The position numbers were made by a program, and so were the translations under genes. A stretch of 64,000 bases of DNA, from the NCBI GenBank assembly GCA_020631235.1, contig JAHDHQ010000014.1:46020-110019 (forward strand), written 5' to 3'. The stretch's first letter is position 1. Every line of letters begins with the position of its first letter. Source of the DNA: Saprospiraceae bacterium (GTDB lineage Bacteria; Bacteroidota; Bacteroidia; Chitinophagales; Saprospiraceae). Under the pieces are notes generated by a model. That model searched no databases and had not been told where the DNA came from. It saw only the letters and a list, made by a program, of their open reading frames with translations. Shown here piece after piece: positions 36,636 through 45,915 of the stretch.

Positions 36636-36772
36636 TCTTTTGCATTTCTTGTCATGCTCAAAACTTAAAATGAGCTTATTTGTCAGTCTTTTTTACTTCA
36701 TTTTGGCTTGGCATTACAATTGACTATACAATGCTGTAATTGAATTTTCGACCATCAAAACATATATATTAA

Positions 36773-38686
36773 ATGGGTAAAATTATTGGAATAGATTTAG
36801 GAACTACGAACTCAGTAGTTTCTGTAATGGAAGGTAATGAACCGGTAGTAATACCAAACGAAGAAGGAAGAAGAACAACCCCTTCGATTGTAGCTTTTCT
36901 AGATAACGGGGAGCGTAAAATAGGTGATCCTGCAAAACGACAGGCCATCACAAACCCTACAAGAACCATTGCGTCTATAAAGCGATTTATGGGACAGCGG
37001 TTTAGCGAAGTATCTAGTGAAATAGGTAGATCTCCATACAAAGTAACCAAAGGAGATAATGATACTATCAAAGTAGAAATTGACGACAGAAAATATACTC
37101 CTCAGGAGATTTCTGCTATGATTCTTCAAAAAATGAAGAAAACAGCTGAAGACTTTTTAGGTCAGGATGTTACTGAAGCTGTAGTAACTGTTCCTGCATA
37201 TTTTAATGACTCACAAAGACAAGCCACTAAAGAAGCTGGAGAAATAGCAGGCTTAAAAATCAGTAGAATTATTAACGAGCCTACGGCCGCAGCATTAGCC
37301 TATGGACTTGATAAAACAAAATCGGACTCCACGATTGCAGTATATGATTTAGGAGGAGGAACGTTTGATATTTCCATATTAGAATTGGGTGATGGTGTTT
37401 TTGAAGTTAAGTCTACGAATGGAGATACGCACTTGGGAGGTGATGATTTTGATCACATGATCATTGATTGGTTAGCACAGACCTTCTTGGATTCAGACAA
37501 CATTGACCTAAGAAAAGACCCTATGGCACTACAGCGTTTGAAAGAAGCTGCGGAGAAGGCTAAAATAGAGTTGTCGTCGAGTGCACAAGCAGAAATTAAT
37601 TTGCCTTATGTGACTGCAGTAGATGGAGTGCCAAAGCACTTAGTGACAAAACTTACTCGAGCAAAATTTGAGCAATTAACGGATGATTTGGTTCAAAGAA
37701 CTTTAAAGCCTTGTGCTGAAGCTCTAAAAGATGCTGGACTTAGTAAAAGCGAAATTGATGAAGTAATCTTAGTTGGAGGGTCAACAAGAATACCTAAAAT
37801 CCAAGAAGCGGTAGAAGCGTTCTTTGGCAAAAAACCAAATAAAGGTGTAAATCCTGATGAAGTAGTCGCTGTAGGTGCAGCCATTCAAGGAGGAGTATTA
37901 AGCGGAGATGTTCAAGATGTATTATTACTTGATGTTACACCATTATCCTTAGGAATCGAAACAATGGGAGGTGTATACGACGTAGTAATAGAAGCAAACT
38001 CCACCATACCTACCAAAAAGCAAAAAACGTATTCGACGGCAGCAGATAATCAGCCTTCAGTGGAAATCCACATCTTACAAGGAGAACGACCTATGGCAAG
38101 AGATAATCGTTCGGTAGGTAGATTTATTTTAGACGGAATACCACCAGCACCAAGAGGTGTGCCTCAAGTAGAAGTGACCTTCGATATAGATGCAAATGGT
38201 ATTTTAAGTGTGTCAGCTAAGGATAAAGGGACTGGTAAAGAACAAAATATCAGAATAGAAGCTTCTACTGGCTTGTCTAAAGAAGAAATAGAAAAAATGA
38301 GACAAGAGGCAGAAGCAAATGCTGCCAAGGATAAAGAAGAAAGAGAAAAAGTGGATAAGCTTAATGCAGCAGATACTTTAGTCTTCCAGACTGAAAAGCA
38401 GATTAAAGACTATGGGGACAAAATTCCAGCAGATAAAAAAGAAGCTATCGAAAACGCTGTAACTGCGGTTAAAGACGCTCACAAACTTCAAGATATTGCA
38501 GCTTTGGACGCAGCCACACAAGTGTTAAATGACGCATGGCAGGCAGCTAGTCAAGATATCTATCAAGCTACTCAAGGAGACGCGGCGAATGCGGCAGACC
38601 CAGGGGCTAATGATGCAGGAGGAAGCTCAGAAAACACAGAAGATGTGACCGATGTGGAATTTGAAGAAGTGGATGATACAAAATAA
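36773..38686 (+). CDS. dnaK: Chaperone DnaK (Hsp70)
   Basis: The ATPase signatures [23 protein letters not shown] and [14 protein letters not shown] are intact, followed by the linker [13 protein letters not shown] and the substrate-binding domain. The C-terminus ends in the conserved acidic VEFEEVDD. It folds nascent and stress-damaged proteins with DnaJ and GrpE, which are not in this window. Its 637 residues are typical. The gene stands alone between its own upstream region and a strong bidirectional terminator. No clear -7 box or CIRCE-type element was seen in the 160 bases upstream. Confidence 0.98.
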   Translation: MGKIIGIDLGTTNSVVSVMEGNEPVVIPNEEGRRTTPSIVAFLDNGERKIGDPAKRQAITNPTRTIASIKRFMGQRFSEVSSEIGRSPYKVTKGDNDTIKVEIDDRKYTPQEISAMILQKMKKTAEDFLGQDVTEAVVTVPAYFNDSQRQATKEAGEIAGLKISRIINEPTAAALAYGLDKTKSDSTIAVYDLGGGTFDISILELGDGVFEVKSTNGDTHLGGDDFDHMIIDWLAQTFLDSDNIDLRKDPMALQRLKEAAEKAKIELSSSAQAEINLPYVTAVDGVPKHLVTKLTRAKFEQLTDDLVQRTLKPCAEALKDAGLSKSEIDEVILVGGSTRIPKIQEAVEAFFGKKPNKGVNPDEVVAVGAAIQGGVLSGDVQDVLLLDVTPLSLGIETMGGVYDVVIEANSTIPTKKQKTYSTAADNQPSVEIHILQGERPMARDNRSVGRFILDGIPPAPRGVPQVEVTFDIDANGILSVSAKDKGTGKEQNIRIEASTGLSKEEIEKMRQEAEANAAKDKEEREKVDKLNAADTLVFQTEKQIKDYGDKIPADKKEAIENAVTAVKDAHKLQDIAALDAATQVLNDAWQAASQDIYQATQGDAANAADPGANDAGGSSENTEDVTDVEFEEVDDTK

Positions 38687-38708
38687 TTAAGATTTTGCGA
38701 TCAATATT

Positions 38709-38742
38709 AAAAAGCTCAATTCATAACGAATTGGGCTTTTTT
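38709..38742. terminator. Bidirectional terminator between dnaK and the TPR gene
   Basis: AAAAAGCTCAATTC and GAATTGGGCTTTTT form a 14-base stem (one G-T pair) with a 5-base loop ATAAC and T runs on both strands. It ends the dnaK transcript, and on the other strand it reaches into the stop codon of the small TPR gene. Confidence 0.88.
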
Positions 38743-39064
38743 ATTCTTCCATTTCAATTTCTAAATTCATTTTAGCCGTATTTAATTCAGAAGCAGCGTG
38801 AAAGTCACTTATGTTTTTTGCTACCACTAAACCTTCTGAATAAATGGAAATGGCCTGTGTGTTTTTTCCCATTTTTTCATACAACTTGCCTAAATTGTAA
38901 TATAAACCGATGTAGTCGGAGCTTTTTTCTCTTAACTGCAAATACCATTTTTCAGACTTTTCGAAATCACCCAATTTTTCATATTCTTTGGCTATTGCAA
39001 AAATGACAAAATCATCTGTAGGATCTTCGTCATGATAAGAAAATAGTATTTCGATGCGACTCAT
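38741..39064 (-). CDS. Small TPR-repeat protein (107 aa)
   Basis: Two or three tetratricopeptide-like helices are visible: DFVIFAIAKEYEKLGDFEKS at about 18-37 and IGLYYNLGKLYEKMGKNTQA at about 52-71. There is no signal peptide, so it is cytoplasmic and likely binds a protein partner. It is convergent with dnaK and divergent from etfB. The function is unknown. Its stop codon lies in the T run of the shared terminator. Confidence 0.75.
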   Translation of the reverse strand: MSRIEILFSYHDEDPTDDFVIFAIAKEYEKLGDFEKSEKWYLQLREKSSDYIGLYYNLGKLYEKMGKNTQAISIYSEGLVVAKNISDFHAASELNTAKMNLEIEMEE

Positions 39065-39149
39065 AAATTGAAAAGATAGTTAATAAAATCCATATTTAAA
39101 ATGGACTTACGAATATTAAACAATAGTCATATATTCCTGTTTAAAAAAG

Positions 39150-39157
39150 TATATTTG
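39150..39157 (+). promoter_or_regulatory. Putative -7 promoter box of etfBA
   Basis: TATATTTG followed by GCAC fits TAnnTTTG exactly and lies 23 bases before the etfB ATG. Confidence 0.55.
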
Positions 39158-39180
39158 CACTACAATTTTAAGAAGATAAT

Positions 39181-39921
39181 ATGAAATTATTAGTTTGTAT
39201 TAGTAAGACTCCAGATACAACTGCAAAGATTAGTTTTAAAGATGACAATACTCAATTTAATGGAGATGGAGTCAACTTTATTCTCAATCCATATGATGAA
39301 TGGTATGCTCTAGTTAGAGCTATCGAATTAAAAGAACAAAAAGGTGGGACTGTAACTGTTATAAACGTTGGTGATAGCTCAAACGATATCATCATCAGAA
39401 AAGCACTGGCTATCGGAGCAGATGAAGCTGTACGAGTGGATCAACCTGCTAAGTCGTCTATAGATACCGCAAAACAAATTGCGGAATATGCAAAAAGTCA
39501 ATCCTTCGATGTTATCTTTTTAGGAAAAGAAACAATTGATTATAATGGAGCAGAAGTAGGGGCTATGGTAGCAGAATTACTAGAATTACCTTATGTTTCT
39601 TTTGCATCCAATATGGATAGCTCAGCAGAACATTTTGTATTAACTAGAGATATCGAAGGTGGTGTAGAGGAGATAAAATTAAATGCTCCTTTTGTAGTTT
39701 CTGCAGCTAAAGGTATGGCCGAACAAAGAATTCCAAATATGCGCGGGATTATGATGGCCAAAAGAAAACCACTTAATGTTATTCCAGGGATTGAAACCAG
39801 TTCGCATACAGGAGTAAAGTCATTTACATTGCCAGCTGAAAAAGATGGCGTGAAAATGATAGATCCAGATAACATGGATGAGTTAGTAAGATTGTTAAAA
39901 GAAGAGGCAAAAGTCCTTTAA
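39181..39921 (+). CDS. etfB: Electron transfer flavoprotein beta subunit
   Basis: The start MKLLVCISKTPDTTAKISF, the AMP-binding-type segment LGKETIDYNGAEVGAMVAELL and the signature RGIMMAKRKPL identify the ETF beta subunit. With EtfA it takes electrons from acyl-CoA and other dehydrogenases and passes them to the respiratory chain. At 246 residues it is of normal length. It is followed by etfA after 12 bases. Confidence 0.95.
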   Translation: MKLLVCISKTPDTTAKISFKDDNTQFNGDGVNFILNPYDEWYALVRAIELKEQKGGTVTVINVGDSSNDIIIRKALAIGADEAVRVDQPAKSSIDTAKQIAEYAKSQSFDVIFLGKETIDYNGAEVGAMVAELLELPYVSFASNMDSSAEHFVLTRDIEGGVEEIKLNAPFVVSAAKGMAEQRIPNMRGIMMAKRKPLNVIPGIETSSHTGVKSFTLPAEKDGVKMIDPDNMDELVRLLKEEAKVL

Positions 39922-39933
39922 TAAATAAACATT

Positions 39934-40887
39934 ATGTCTGTATTAATCATAGCAGAATCTCAAAATAATACCATCAGAAGTGCTTCCAATGAAGCCGTAT
40001 TTTATGGTAAAAAAGTAGCCGAATCATTAGGCACCACTTGCGCCGCTTTAGTGATAGGAGAAGCAAGTGGAGCGGCATCTTTAGGTAAATATGGTGCTGA
40101 TAAAGTGCTGCAAGTAGATACCGGTGGGAAAGGCTTTGATAGTCAAGCCTACACTCAGATTATTAAGCAAGTAGCTCAACAAGAATCTGCTTCAGTCATT
40201 GTATTGATGCATAGTTCTACAGGTAAGTCTTTAGCTGGACGGTTAGCGATTGCTATGGATGCAGGATTATTAAGTGGTGCAACCGCTCTACCACAAATAG
40301 ATGGTTCATCGATGATTGTGTCCAAAACTGTTTTTTCTGGAAAAGCTATAGCCAATTATGAACTGACAGGTGATGTTAAGGTGATCTCTGTAATGGGGAA
40401 TTCTTTAAAACCAGAGCTTATTGGGGAAGAAAAAACGCCTAACTCACTCACCCTTGATTTACCTACTTTTAATACAGAAGTTTTAGGTGTAAAAACACAA
40501 TCAGGTACGGTTCCTTTGCCTGAAGCTGAACTGGTGGTATCAGCTGGAAGAGGCATGAAAGGACCGGAAAACTGGGGAATCATAGAAGAACTAGCTAACG
40601 AATTGCAAGCTACTACAGCATGTTCAAGGCCAGTAGCTGATATAGGATGGAGACCCCATCACGAACATGTAGGCCAAACTGGTGTAGCGATACGACCAAA
40701 TTTGTATATTGCAATCGGAATTAGTGGAGCGATTCAACATTTAGCGGGAGTGAATAACTCAAAAGTTATTGTTGTTATCAATAAAGATCCTGAAGCTCCA
40801 TTTTTTAAAGCTGCCGATTATGGAATTTGCGCCGATTTATTTGACGTAGTACCTAAATTAACAGCAGCTTTGCAAAAAGCAAAATGA
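39934..40887 (+). CDS. etfA: Electron transfer flavoprotein alpha subunit
   Basis: The N-terminal domain (1-190) is followed by the FAD-binding domain with the signature VSAGRGMKGPENWGI, RPVADIGWRPHHEHVGQTG and YIAIGISGAIQHLAG. It holds the FAD of the ETF dimer with EtfB, encoded just upstream. At 317 residues it is normal. The bifunctional-nuclease-like gene begins 24 bases downstream and may be in the same transcript. Confidence 0.96.
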   Translation: MSVLIIAESQNNTIRSASNEAVFYGKKVAESLGTTCAALVIGEASGAASLGKYGADKVLQVDTGGKGFDSQAYTQIIKQVAQQESASVIVLMHSSTGKSLAGRLAIAMDAGLLSGATALPQIDGSSMIVSKTVFSGKAIANYELTGDVKVISVMGNSLKPELIGEEKTPNSLTLDLPTFNTEVLGVKTQSGTVPLPEAELVVSAGRGMKGPENWGIIEELANELQATTACSRPVADIGWRPHHEHVGQTGVAIRPNLYIAIGISGAIQHLAGVNNSKVIVVINKDPEAPFFKAADYGICADLFDVVPKLTAALQKAK

Positions 40888-40911
40888 TCGATCTATTTTA
40901 CCTAGGTGTCT

Positions 40912-41493
40912 ATGAAAAAAATTGAATTAGAAATTGTTGCCTTATCTCACAGTGTGACTAAATCACACAATTATGCAGTCGTTCTTGGTGAAGTTGGAGG
41001 AGATCGAAGATTGCCCATTGTGATTGGTGGATTCGAAGCCCAAGCTATAGCTGTTGCTATGGAAAATATGGCGCCAAATAGACCATTGACACACGACCTA
41101 TTTAAAAACACACTTTCTACTTTCAACATTGAATTAAAAGAAGTAGTGATCAATAATTTAATGGATGGTATCTTTTATGCTCAACTGATATGTGAAAGGG
41201 AAGGAGAGGAGCTGACCGTGGATTCAAGAACATCGGATGCTATTGCTCTAGCAGTACGTTTTGATAGTCAAATTTTCACTTATGACTTTATCATGGAGCA
41301 GGCAGGAGTGGTATTTGAAGGCGAAGAAAAAGAAGTAAGCCCAAGAGCTAGAAAAAAGCCACAAAAGAAAAAATCCTACAGTGACTATACATCTGCTGAA
41401 CTAGAAGAAATGCTTGAAAAAGTCCTTCAAGAAGAGAACTACGAAAAAGCGGCTAAAATAAGAGACGAACTAAATAGCAGAGAAGGGTCTTAA
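40912..41493 (+). CDS. Bifunctional nuclease-family (DUF151) protein with C-terminal UVR motif (193 aa)
   Basis: Residues 1-130 form a BFN/DUF151 domain (LPIVIGGFEAQAIAVAMEN, TSDAIALAVRFDSQIFTYD). Residues about 160-190 form a UVR motif (YTSAELEEMLEKVLQEENYE then KAAKIRDEL), known from UvrB and UvrC where it mediates protein binding. BFN domains have nuclease activity in some plants and bacteria, but the role in bacteria is not well known. An in-frame GTG lies 6 bases upstream; ATG is preferred. It follows etfA by 24 bases and its stop abuts that of the membrane protein on the other strand. Confidence 0.85.
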   Translation: MKKIELEIVALSHSVTKSHNYAVVLGEVGGDRRLPIVIGGFEAQAIAVAMENMAPNRPLTHDLFKNTLSTFNIELKEVVINNLMDGIFYAQLICEREGEELTVDSRTSDAIALAVRFDSQIFTYDFIMEQAGVVFEGEEKEVSPRARKKPQKKKSYSDYTSAELEEMLEKVLQEENYEKAAKIRDELNSREGS

Positions 41494-42909
41494 TTATTTT
41501 TGCTTATCTATATTACCTATTGGTTCTTTTTGCAAAAAACCGCTTGCTGGAAGCAGTATCATCCTTGTAAGTACACTATAACTAATATACATACAACCAA
41601 TAGGTATAAAATAAAATACTCCTCTCTTAAATCCCGAACCAATCCAGCCACTTTTGTTAAAGACTATATAGTCGGTATCTATCTGGTAATACACAAATAC
41701 GTAAAGAATAAAACTGAGTATCAACATAAAACTCAATGCATGAAGTTGAGTCGCTTTTTTAAAGAATATTAGGTTCGTAAAAACACTCAGAAAAAGAAGG
41801 ATAAAAGTATATGCATAAAACTTAGTACTACAAACCATTGTCCATATTTGACTTAACATCCTTGATAGCTTTTCGAAGTCCGTTTGTAAATGCATCAAGA
41901 TGGGTTGTTCTTTAGGCGCTTGAATACCAAATTTTAAATACAATTGCCAACTAATAAAAGGAATTAAAGCAGCGAATACTAATAGTGTGATCCGCTTTAT
42001 TTTTTCTGAAGATCTTAAAAGGATAAGACCCATTGGAACACAAAAAATAATAGCTTCTGTTCGCGTCCAAATAGCCATTGATAAACCTAACAAAGACACA
42101 TATAATAAGCCATTGCGATTATCTTGCATAAAATGAAAAAATAAACCATATGCCATGAGTATATAAAAAGCACTGATGGGATTGCTCGCAATAAGCGCGC
42201 TTTGTCCCATAAATTCTGGTGTTAAGCACAGCAATAAAACAGCCCAAACAGCCGTGATATGATGACCTTTTCTTAAGCTTAAACCATACAACAAACACAT
42301 AGTAGATAGTAAAAAAAGTATCGGGATAAACTTCGCATGTCCAGCATTAAATAGATGGCCTATAAAAAATCCATGCACAGGCAAGGGTGGATACAAAGAT
42401 CGTACAGAATATAATTGATTGCTTTTATCAAAAATCGAATTAATGTAACTGCCTTCATGAGCTATAACTTTAGCTAAAAAATCATATCCATAAATGGAAT
42501 CATAATTAATGATGGGCCAATATTGTGCTTTTAAACAAATCGCAAAAATAATAATGCATGCAGCCAGCAGTGACGTCGCATAAAATGGGTTCCACACAAA
42601 AGTTGATAAGCTAAGTCTAATTCTACGGAAAATATCTAATGCATTTGCCCACAGATTAAAACCTGCATTTGATTTGAAAATATGGCTGGCGCCTATGACC
42701 AGAAACCCTAAAAAAATAGACAAACCCACACAGAGTAATCTGCTATTTATAGGTATGCCGACTAGATTTATGATAAATAGGCTAAAACTCCATAAGCCTA
42801 AACCGATTGGAAAAGAAAGCCCAAGCGTTTCAAGTACATTGAACAGGTTAAATGGTACAATCAGTAAATAACCAATGAGAAAAATGAATATTAAGAGTAT
42901 AATCAACAT
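41494..42909 (-). CDS. Multi-pass membrane protein, likely GT39/ArnT-like glycosyltransferase (471 aa)
   Basis: About ten to twelve hydrophobic segments alternate with short loops. The large outside loop after the third or fourth segment carries acidic residues (YDSIYGYDFLAKVI) and ends in SLYPPLPVHGFF, the pattern of GT-C fold lipid-linked sugar transferases such as PMT and ArnT. It would move a sugar from a polyprenyl-phosphate donor to an acceptor outside the inner membrane. It begins 1 base after the stop of a one-pass membrane protein gene, which may be its partner. The specific substrate is unknown; assignment to GT39 rests on topology and weak motifs. Confidence 0.65.
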   Translation of the reverse strand: MLIILLIFIFLIGYLLIVPFNLFNVLETLGLSFPIGLGLWSFSLFIINLVGIPINSRLLCVGLSIFLGFLVIGASHIFKSNAGFNLWANALDIFRRIRLSLSTFVWNPFYATSLLAACIIIFAICLKAQYWPIINYDSIYGYDFLAKVIAHEGSYINSIFDKSNQLYSVRSLYPPLPVHGFFIGHLFNAGHAKFIPILFLLSTMCLLYGLSLRKGHHITAVWAVLLLCLTPEFMGQSALIASNPISAFYILMAYGLFFHFMQDNRNGLLYVSLLGLSMAIWTRTEAIIFCVPMGLILLRSSEKIKRITLLVFAALIPFISWQLYLKFGIQAPKEQPILMHLQTDFEKLSRMLSQIWTMVCSTKFYAYTFILLFLSVFTNLIFFKKATQLHALSFMLILSFILYVFVYYQIDTDYIVFNKSGWIGSGFKRGVFYFIPIGCMYISYSVLTRMILLPASGFLQKEPIGNIDKQK

Positions 42910-42910
42910 T

Positions 42911-43414
42911 TTACCTGTTTTTAGCTAATACAGAAAAAGGAATTTGTTGATCGACTTGATAGTTTAACTTATGATAACCCCATCCATTAACAATGGCTAC
43001 ATGACTGATTTGACTATATAGTTCATTTACATTTTTTTCTCTTTCGTAGACGATTTTTCGAGGGTAAACAAAGTAGCTTGCCCAGCCTTTGATGTTTATT
43101 TCGTTGCTAAAGGAGATTTGATCATGCTCAAATTTAAATGTCTCTGAATCAGGGAAAAGGATAATGGCATCCTCAGGTGTAGTGTTTTTTATCGTGTTTA
43201 AGTAAAAATAATTACTACCTAATTTAATTTGACTTTTTTGATCTTGAGTGATTGCTTTTGAACGATCAAACATCAATCCTAGATTTTGTTCGATGAGATT
43301 ATTCATTAACCAATGTAATGTAGCTGTTGGGCTAAAATATTGAAAGCAAAGAAAGCCAATTAAACCTATGGTCAGGGCATATTGTTTCATTAATGCGCTT
43401 CTGCTCTTTTTCAT
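42911..43414 (-). CDS. Single-pass membrane protein, partner of the GT-C-like gene (167 aa)
   Basis: One N-terminal hydrophobic segment (residues about 12-28) anchors a soluble outer domain with conserved-looking motifs (TIKNTTPEDAIILFPDSE, IKGWASYFVYPRKIVYE, VAIVNGWGYHKLNY). I recognise the pattern from Bacteroidota hypothetical proteins encoded next to GT-C transferases, but no function is known to me. The stop is 1 base from the start of the membrane transferase, so co-translation is likely. Confidence 0.65.
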   Translation of the reverse strand: MKKSRSALMKQYALTIGLIGFLCFQYFSPTATLHWLMNNLIEQNLGLMFDRSKAITQDQKSQIKLGSNYFYLNTIKNTTPEDAIILFPDSETFKFEHDQISFSNEINIKGWASYFVYPRKIVYEREKNVNELYSQISHVAIVNGWGYHKLNYQVDQQIPFSVLAKNR

Positions 43415-43506
43415 TATTACTTCCTTTTGCTTAGTTTTTTAATTAGACGATTAGCCATAATGCTTACTCCAATATAAACATAAAGCTTTTAAAAATGAGC
43501 AATACA

Positions 43507-44082
43507 TTATTTGGATAGCGCCATATGCACTAAGGATTGTAATCTTGGTAGGACTTCAGCTTGAAACCATGGGTTTTTAGCCATCCATATGTTATTTCTG
43601 GGTGAAGGATGTGGTAAGGTTATGAACTTAGGCAAGTAATCTTCGAATGTTCTAACCGTTTCTGTCAAAGATTTTTTCTTGCTATCTGGTAGATAATATT
43701 GTTGGGCATAACTGCCTATTAAAAGAGTTAATTGGACGTTTTTCAATGAAGAAAGAATGGCTTCATGCCACAAGGGTGCACACTCTTTTCTAGGCGGAAG
43801 ATCACCGCTCTTGCCTTTGCCTGGATAGCAAAAACCCATAGGTACAATGCCAATATTTGATGGGTCATAAAACGTTTGTTCGTCTATACCCATCCACCTT
43901 CGTAGGTTCTCACCACTTTTGTCATCCCATGGTTTTCCGCTGTTATACACTTTAATACCGGGAGCTTGACCGATGATCAGGATTTTGCTTTCAGCCTTAA
44001 AACTTACTACTGGTCTGCATTCTACGCTCATTTTAGCGCTACATACGGTACATGCTTTTATGTCTTTTATGAGTTGATTCAT
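43507..44082 (-). CDS. Uracil-DNA glycosylase superfamily protein with Fe-S-type cysteines (191 aa)
   Basis: The motif GQAPG (residues 39-42 region) and HPSP at His158 are the two conserved motifs of the UDG superfamily, and four cysteines at 11, 14, 85 and 101 (CxxC and C-x15-C) match the 4Fe-4S ligands of family 4/5 enzymes. Such enzymes remove uracil from DNA. Its motif 1 differs from typical family 4 (GQAPG instead of GEAPG), so the base specificity may differ. It overlaps the threonine aldolase stop by 1 base, so the two are co-transcribed. Confidence 0.8.
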   Translation of the reverse strand: MNQLIKDIKACTVCSAKMSVECRPVVSFKAESKILIIGQAPGIKVYNSGKPWDDKSGENLRRWMGIDEQTFYDPSNIGIVPMGFCYPGKGKSGDLPPRKECAPLWHEAILSSLKNVQLTLLIGSYAQQYYLPDSKKKSLTETVRTFEDYLPKFITLPHPSPRNNIWMAKNPWFQAEVLPRLQSLVHMALSK

Positions 44083-45104
44083 TAAAAAGGGAAACTTCCG
44101 TTTAGTACTTTAAGCACATGATTAAACTGTTCTTCTGTTATATCCAAATGTGTGACAAATCTAACAGCATGAGGTCCAAAAGGACTAGCTAAAATTCCTT
44201 TTTCTTTAAGTACATCTATAAAGCGACTGGCTGTAATGTCTTTATTAAGGTGAAAAATGATGATGTTTGTGTACACTGGATTTATGGAGTTGATAAAAGA
44301 TAGTTTAGCTAAAGCTTCGGCCATCATTTTCGCTCTTTGGTGATCTACACTTAATCGTTGGATATTGTGATCCAACGCATAATGACATGCTGCCGCTAAA
44401 TAGCCTGCTTGTCTCATACCTCCACCAAGCACTTTTCTAAATCGCCGCGCCTTTTTAATAAACTTATGGGTTCCTAGCAAAAGCGATCCTACAGGAGCCC
44501 CTAAACCTTTAGACATGCAAATGGATATGGAATCAAATAATGGACCTATATCCTGTGTGGTTTCTTTGGTTTCTTCTAAGGCATTAAATAATCTTGCACC
44601 ATCTAAATGTAAAGCAAGGTCTTGCGCTTGACATAATTTTTTTATGGGTTCAATGTCGCTAATAGTGTAGTAACCTCCTCCTCCTTTGTTACACGTATTT
44701 TCTAACACCACTAAGCTAGAGTGTGGTAACCAATCTTGGTCGGCCTGTATTTTTGCTTCAATTTGCTGGGCAGTAATTTTACCATATTTACCATGAATAA
44801 GGGCCACAGAAATTCCAGAATTATAGGCAAAACCAGCTGTTTCGTATCGATATACATGTGAGTCAATGTCACAAATCATTTCATCTAAAGCTTCAGTGTG
44901 GCATTTGATGGCTATTTGATTGGTCATAGTACCTGAAGGGCAAAAAACAGCGGCTTCTTTAGCAAACATTTGAGCCACTCTTTGTTCTAAACTGATTACC
45001 GTAGGATCAGTGCCTAAAACATCATCACCCACTTCAGCAGCCATCATGGCCTCTAGCATGGCAGCACTGGGCTTAGTTACGGTGTCACTCATCATATTTA
45101 CCAT
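44082..45104 (-). CDS. ltaE: Low-specificity L-threonine aldolase
   Basis: The start SDTVTKPSAAMLEAMMAAEVGD, the substrate loop FCPSGTMTNQIAIK, LHLDGARLFNA and the PLP lysine Lys199 in SICMSKGLGAPVGS identify the aldolase. It cleaves L-threonine and L-allo-threonine to glycine and acetaldehyde. At 340 residues it has normal length. It is the first gene of a pair with the UDG-like gene. A TACATTCG sequence about 23 bases upstream on this strand is a near fit to the -7 box. Confidence 0.93.
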   Translation of the reverse strand: MVNMMSDTVTKPSAAMLEAMMAAEVGDDVLGTDPTVISLEQRVAQMFAKEAAVFCPSGTMTNQIAIKCHTEALDEMICDIDSHVYRYETAGFAYNSGISVALIHGKYGKITAQQIEAKIQADQDWLPHSSLVVLENTCNKGGGGYYTISDIEPIKKLCQAQDLALHLDGARLFNALEETKETTQDIGPLFDSISICMSKGLGAPVGSLLLGTHKFIKKARRFRKVLGGGMRQAGYLAAACHYALDHNIQRLSVDHQRAKMMAEALAKLSFINSINPVYTNIIIFHLNKDITASRFIDVLKEKGILASPFGPHAVRFVTHLDITEEQFNHVLKVLNGSFPF

Positions 45105-45225
45105 TGTGCTTCTTTTTGATTAAATACGAATGTAAGGAATCAATGGATAAAAAATTAATTTCAAATTCTTCGCAGCACATTTGTGGTTACATGCATTCTA
45201 ATGTTGAGACCTTAAATCAGACCAT

Positions 45226-45810
45226 ATGAAAGCCATTTACACGATCATTTTTCTACTTAGCATAACTAGTTTATCAAACGCTCAATGCATTTTAGCATGC
45301 AATTCCTCAATGAATGTATCTCTGGATGCAAATATGCAAGGCTTACTGACCCCAGAAATACTAACTGAAGGAGATATAAGTGCGTGCAATCTACAAGTAG
45401 CACTTTATGCATTAGACAATGAAACCGAGGTAATTCCTTTTGCAGATACCTTAATGGTTAATTGTGATCACTTAGGTGATTTTATATTTAGAGTATTGGA
45501 TACGAACTCCGGCAATCAATGTTTTGGGACACTGAGTACTTTTGACCAACTCGGTGCTTGTATAACAAATACAATCGATTTATCAGGCACCGTGATAGAT
45601 GACTTAGGTGACCGATTTAACATCCAAATGGATAATTACGAAAACACATCCCTGATGATTTTTAATATTTTGGGACATCGAGTGATGCATCAAACAATAA
45701 ACAATCAAAATACACTTATTTATAAAAGCGACATTGGACAAAAAGGACCATATATTATAAGCATAAAGCAAGGTAAAGCTGTATTTTCTAAAAAAATCAT
45801 GGTTTTCTAA
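45226..45810 (+). CDS. Small secreted protein with T9SS C-terminal domain (194 aa)
   Basis: A signal peptide ends at SNAQ (about residue 19). The mature protein has several cysteines (QCILACNSS, ACNLQV, MVNCDHLGDF, NQCFG) and a beta-rich domain of about 90 residues. The C-terminal part (MIFNILGHRVMHQTI, IGQKGPYIISIKQGKAVFSK) is a short T9SS type A sorting domain. The N-terminal part resembles the HYR-like or Ig-like single modules found in large Saprospiria adhesins, such as the giant protein near the right edge. The function is unknown. Confidence 0.72.
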   Translation: MKAIYTIIFLLSITSLSNAQCILACNSSMNVSLDANMQGLLTPEILTEGDISACNLQVALYALDNETEVIPFADTLMVNCDHLGDFIFRVLDTNSGNQCFGTLSTFDQLGACITNTIDLSGTVIDDLGDRFNIQMDNYENTSLMIFNILGHRVMHQTINNQNTLIYKSDIGQKGPYIISIKQGKAVFSKKIMVF

Positions 45811-45902
45811 TATTTGCCAATGTTGGTTCTATAGATTTGTTCTTAGATGCTATAAAAGTAGATTAGTCATTAAAGCTGCTTAAAATGATGATTGAAAAAG
45901 AC

Positions 45903-45910
45903 TATCTTTG
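45903..45910 (+). promoter_or_regulatory. Putative -7 promoter box of lepA
   Basis: TATCTTTG fits TAnnTTTG exactly and ends 5 bases before the lepA ATG at 45916. Transcription would start at or next to the start codon, giving a leaderless mRNA. Confidence 0.5.
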
Positions 45911-45915
45911 CGGCA

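Noticed and set aside
36611..36772. CIRCE or heat-shock operator upstream of dnaK
   Set aside because: No inverted repeat of the CIRCE type could be found between the small terminator and the dnaK start.
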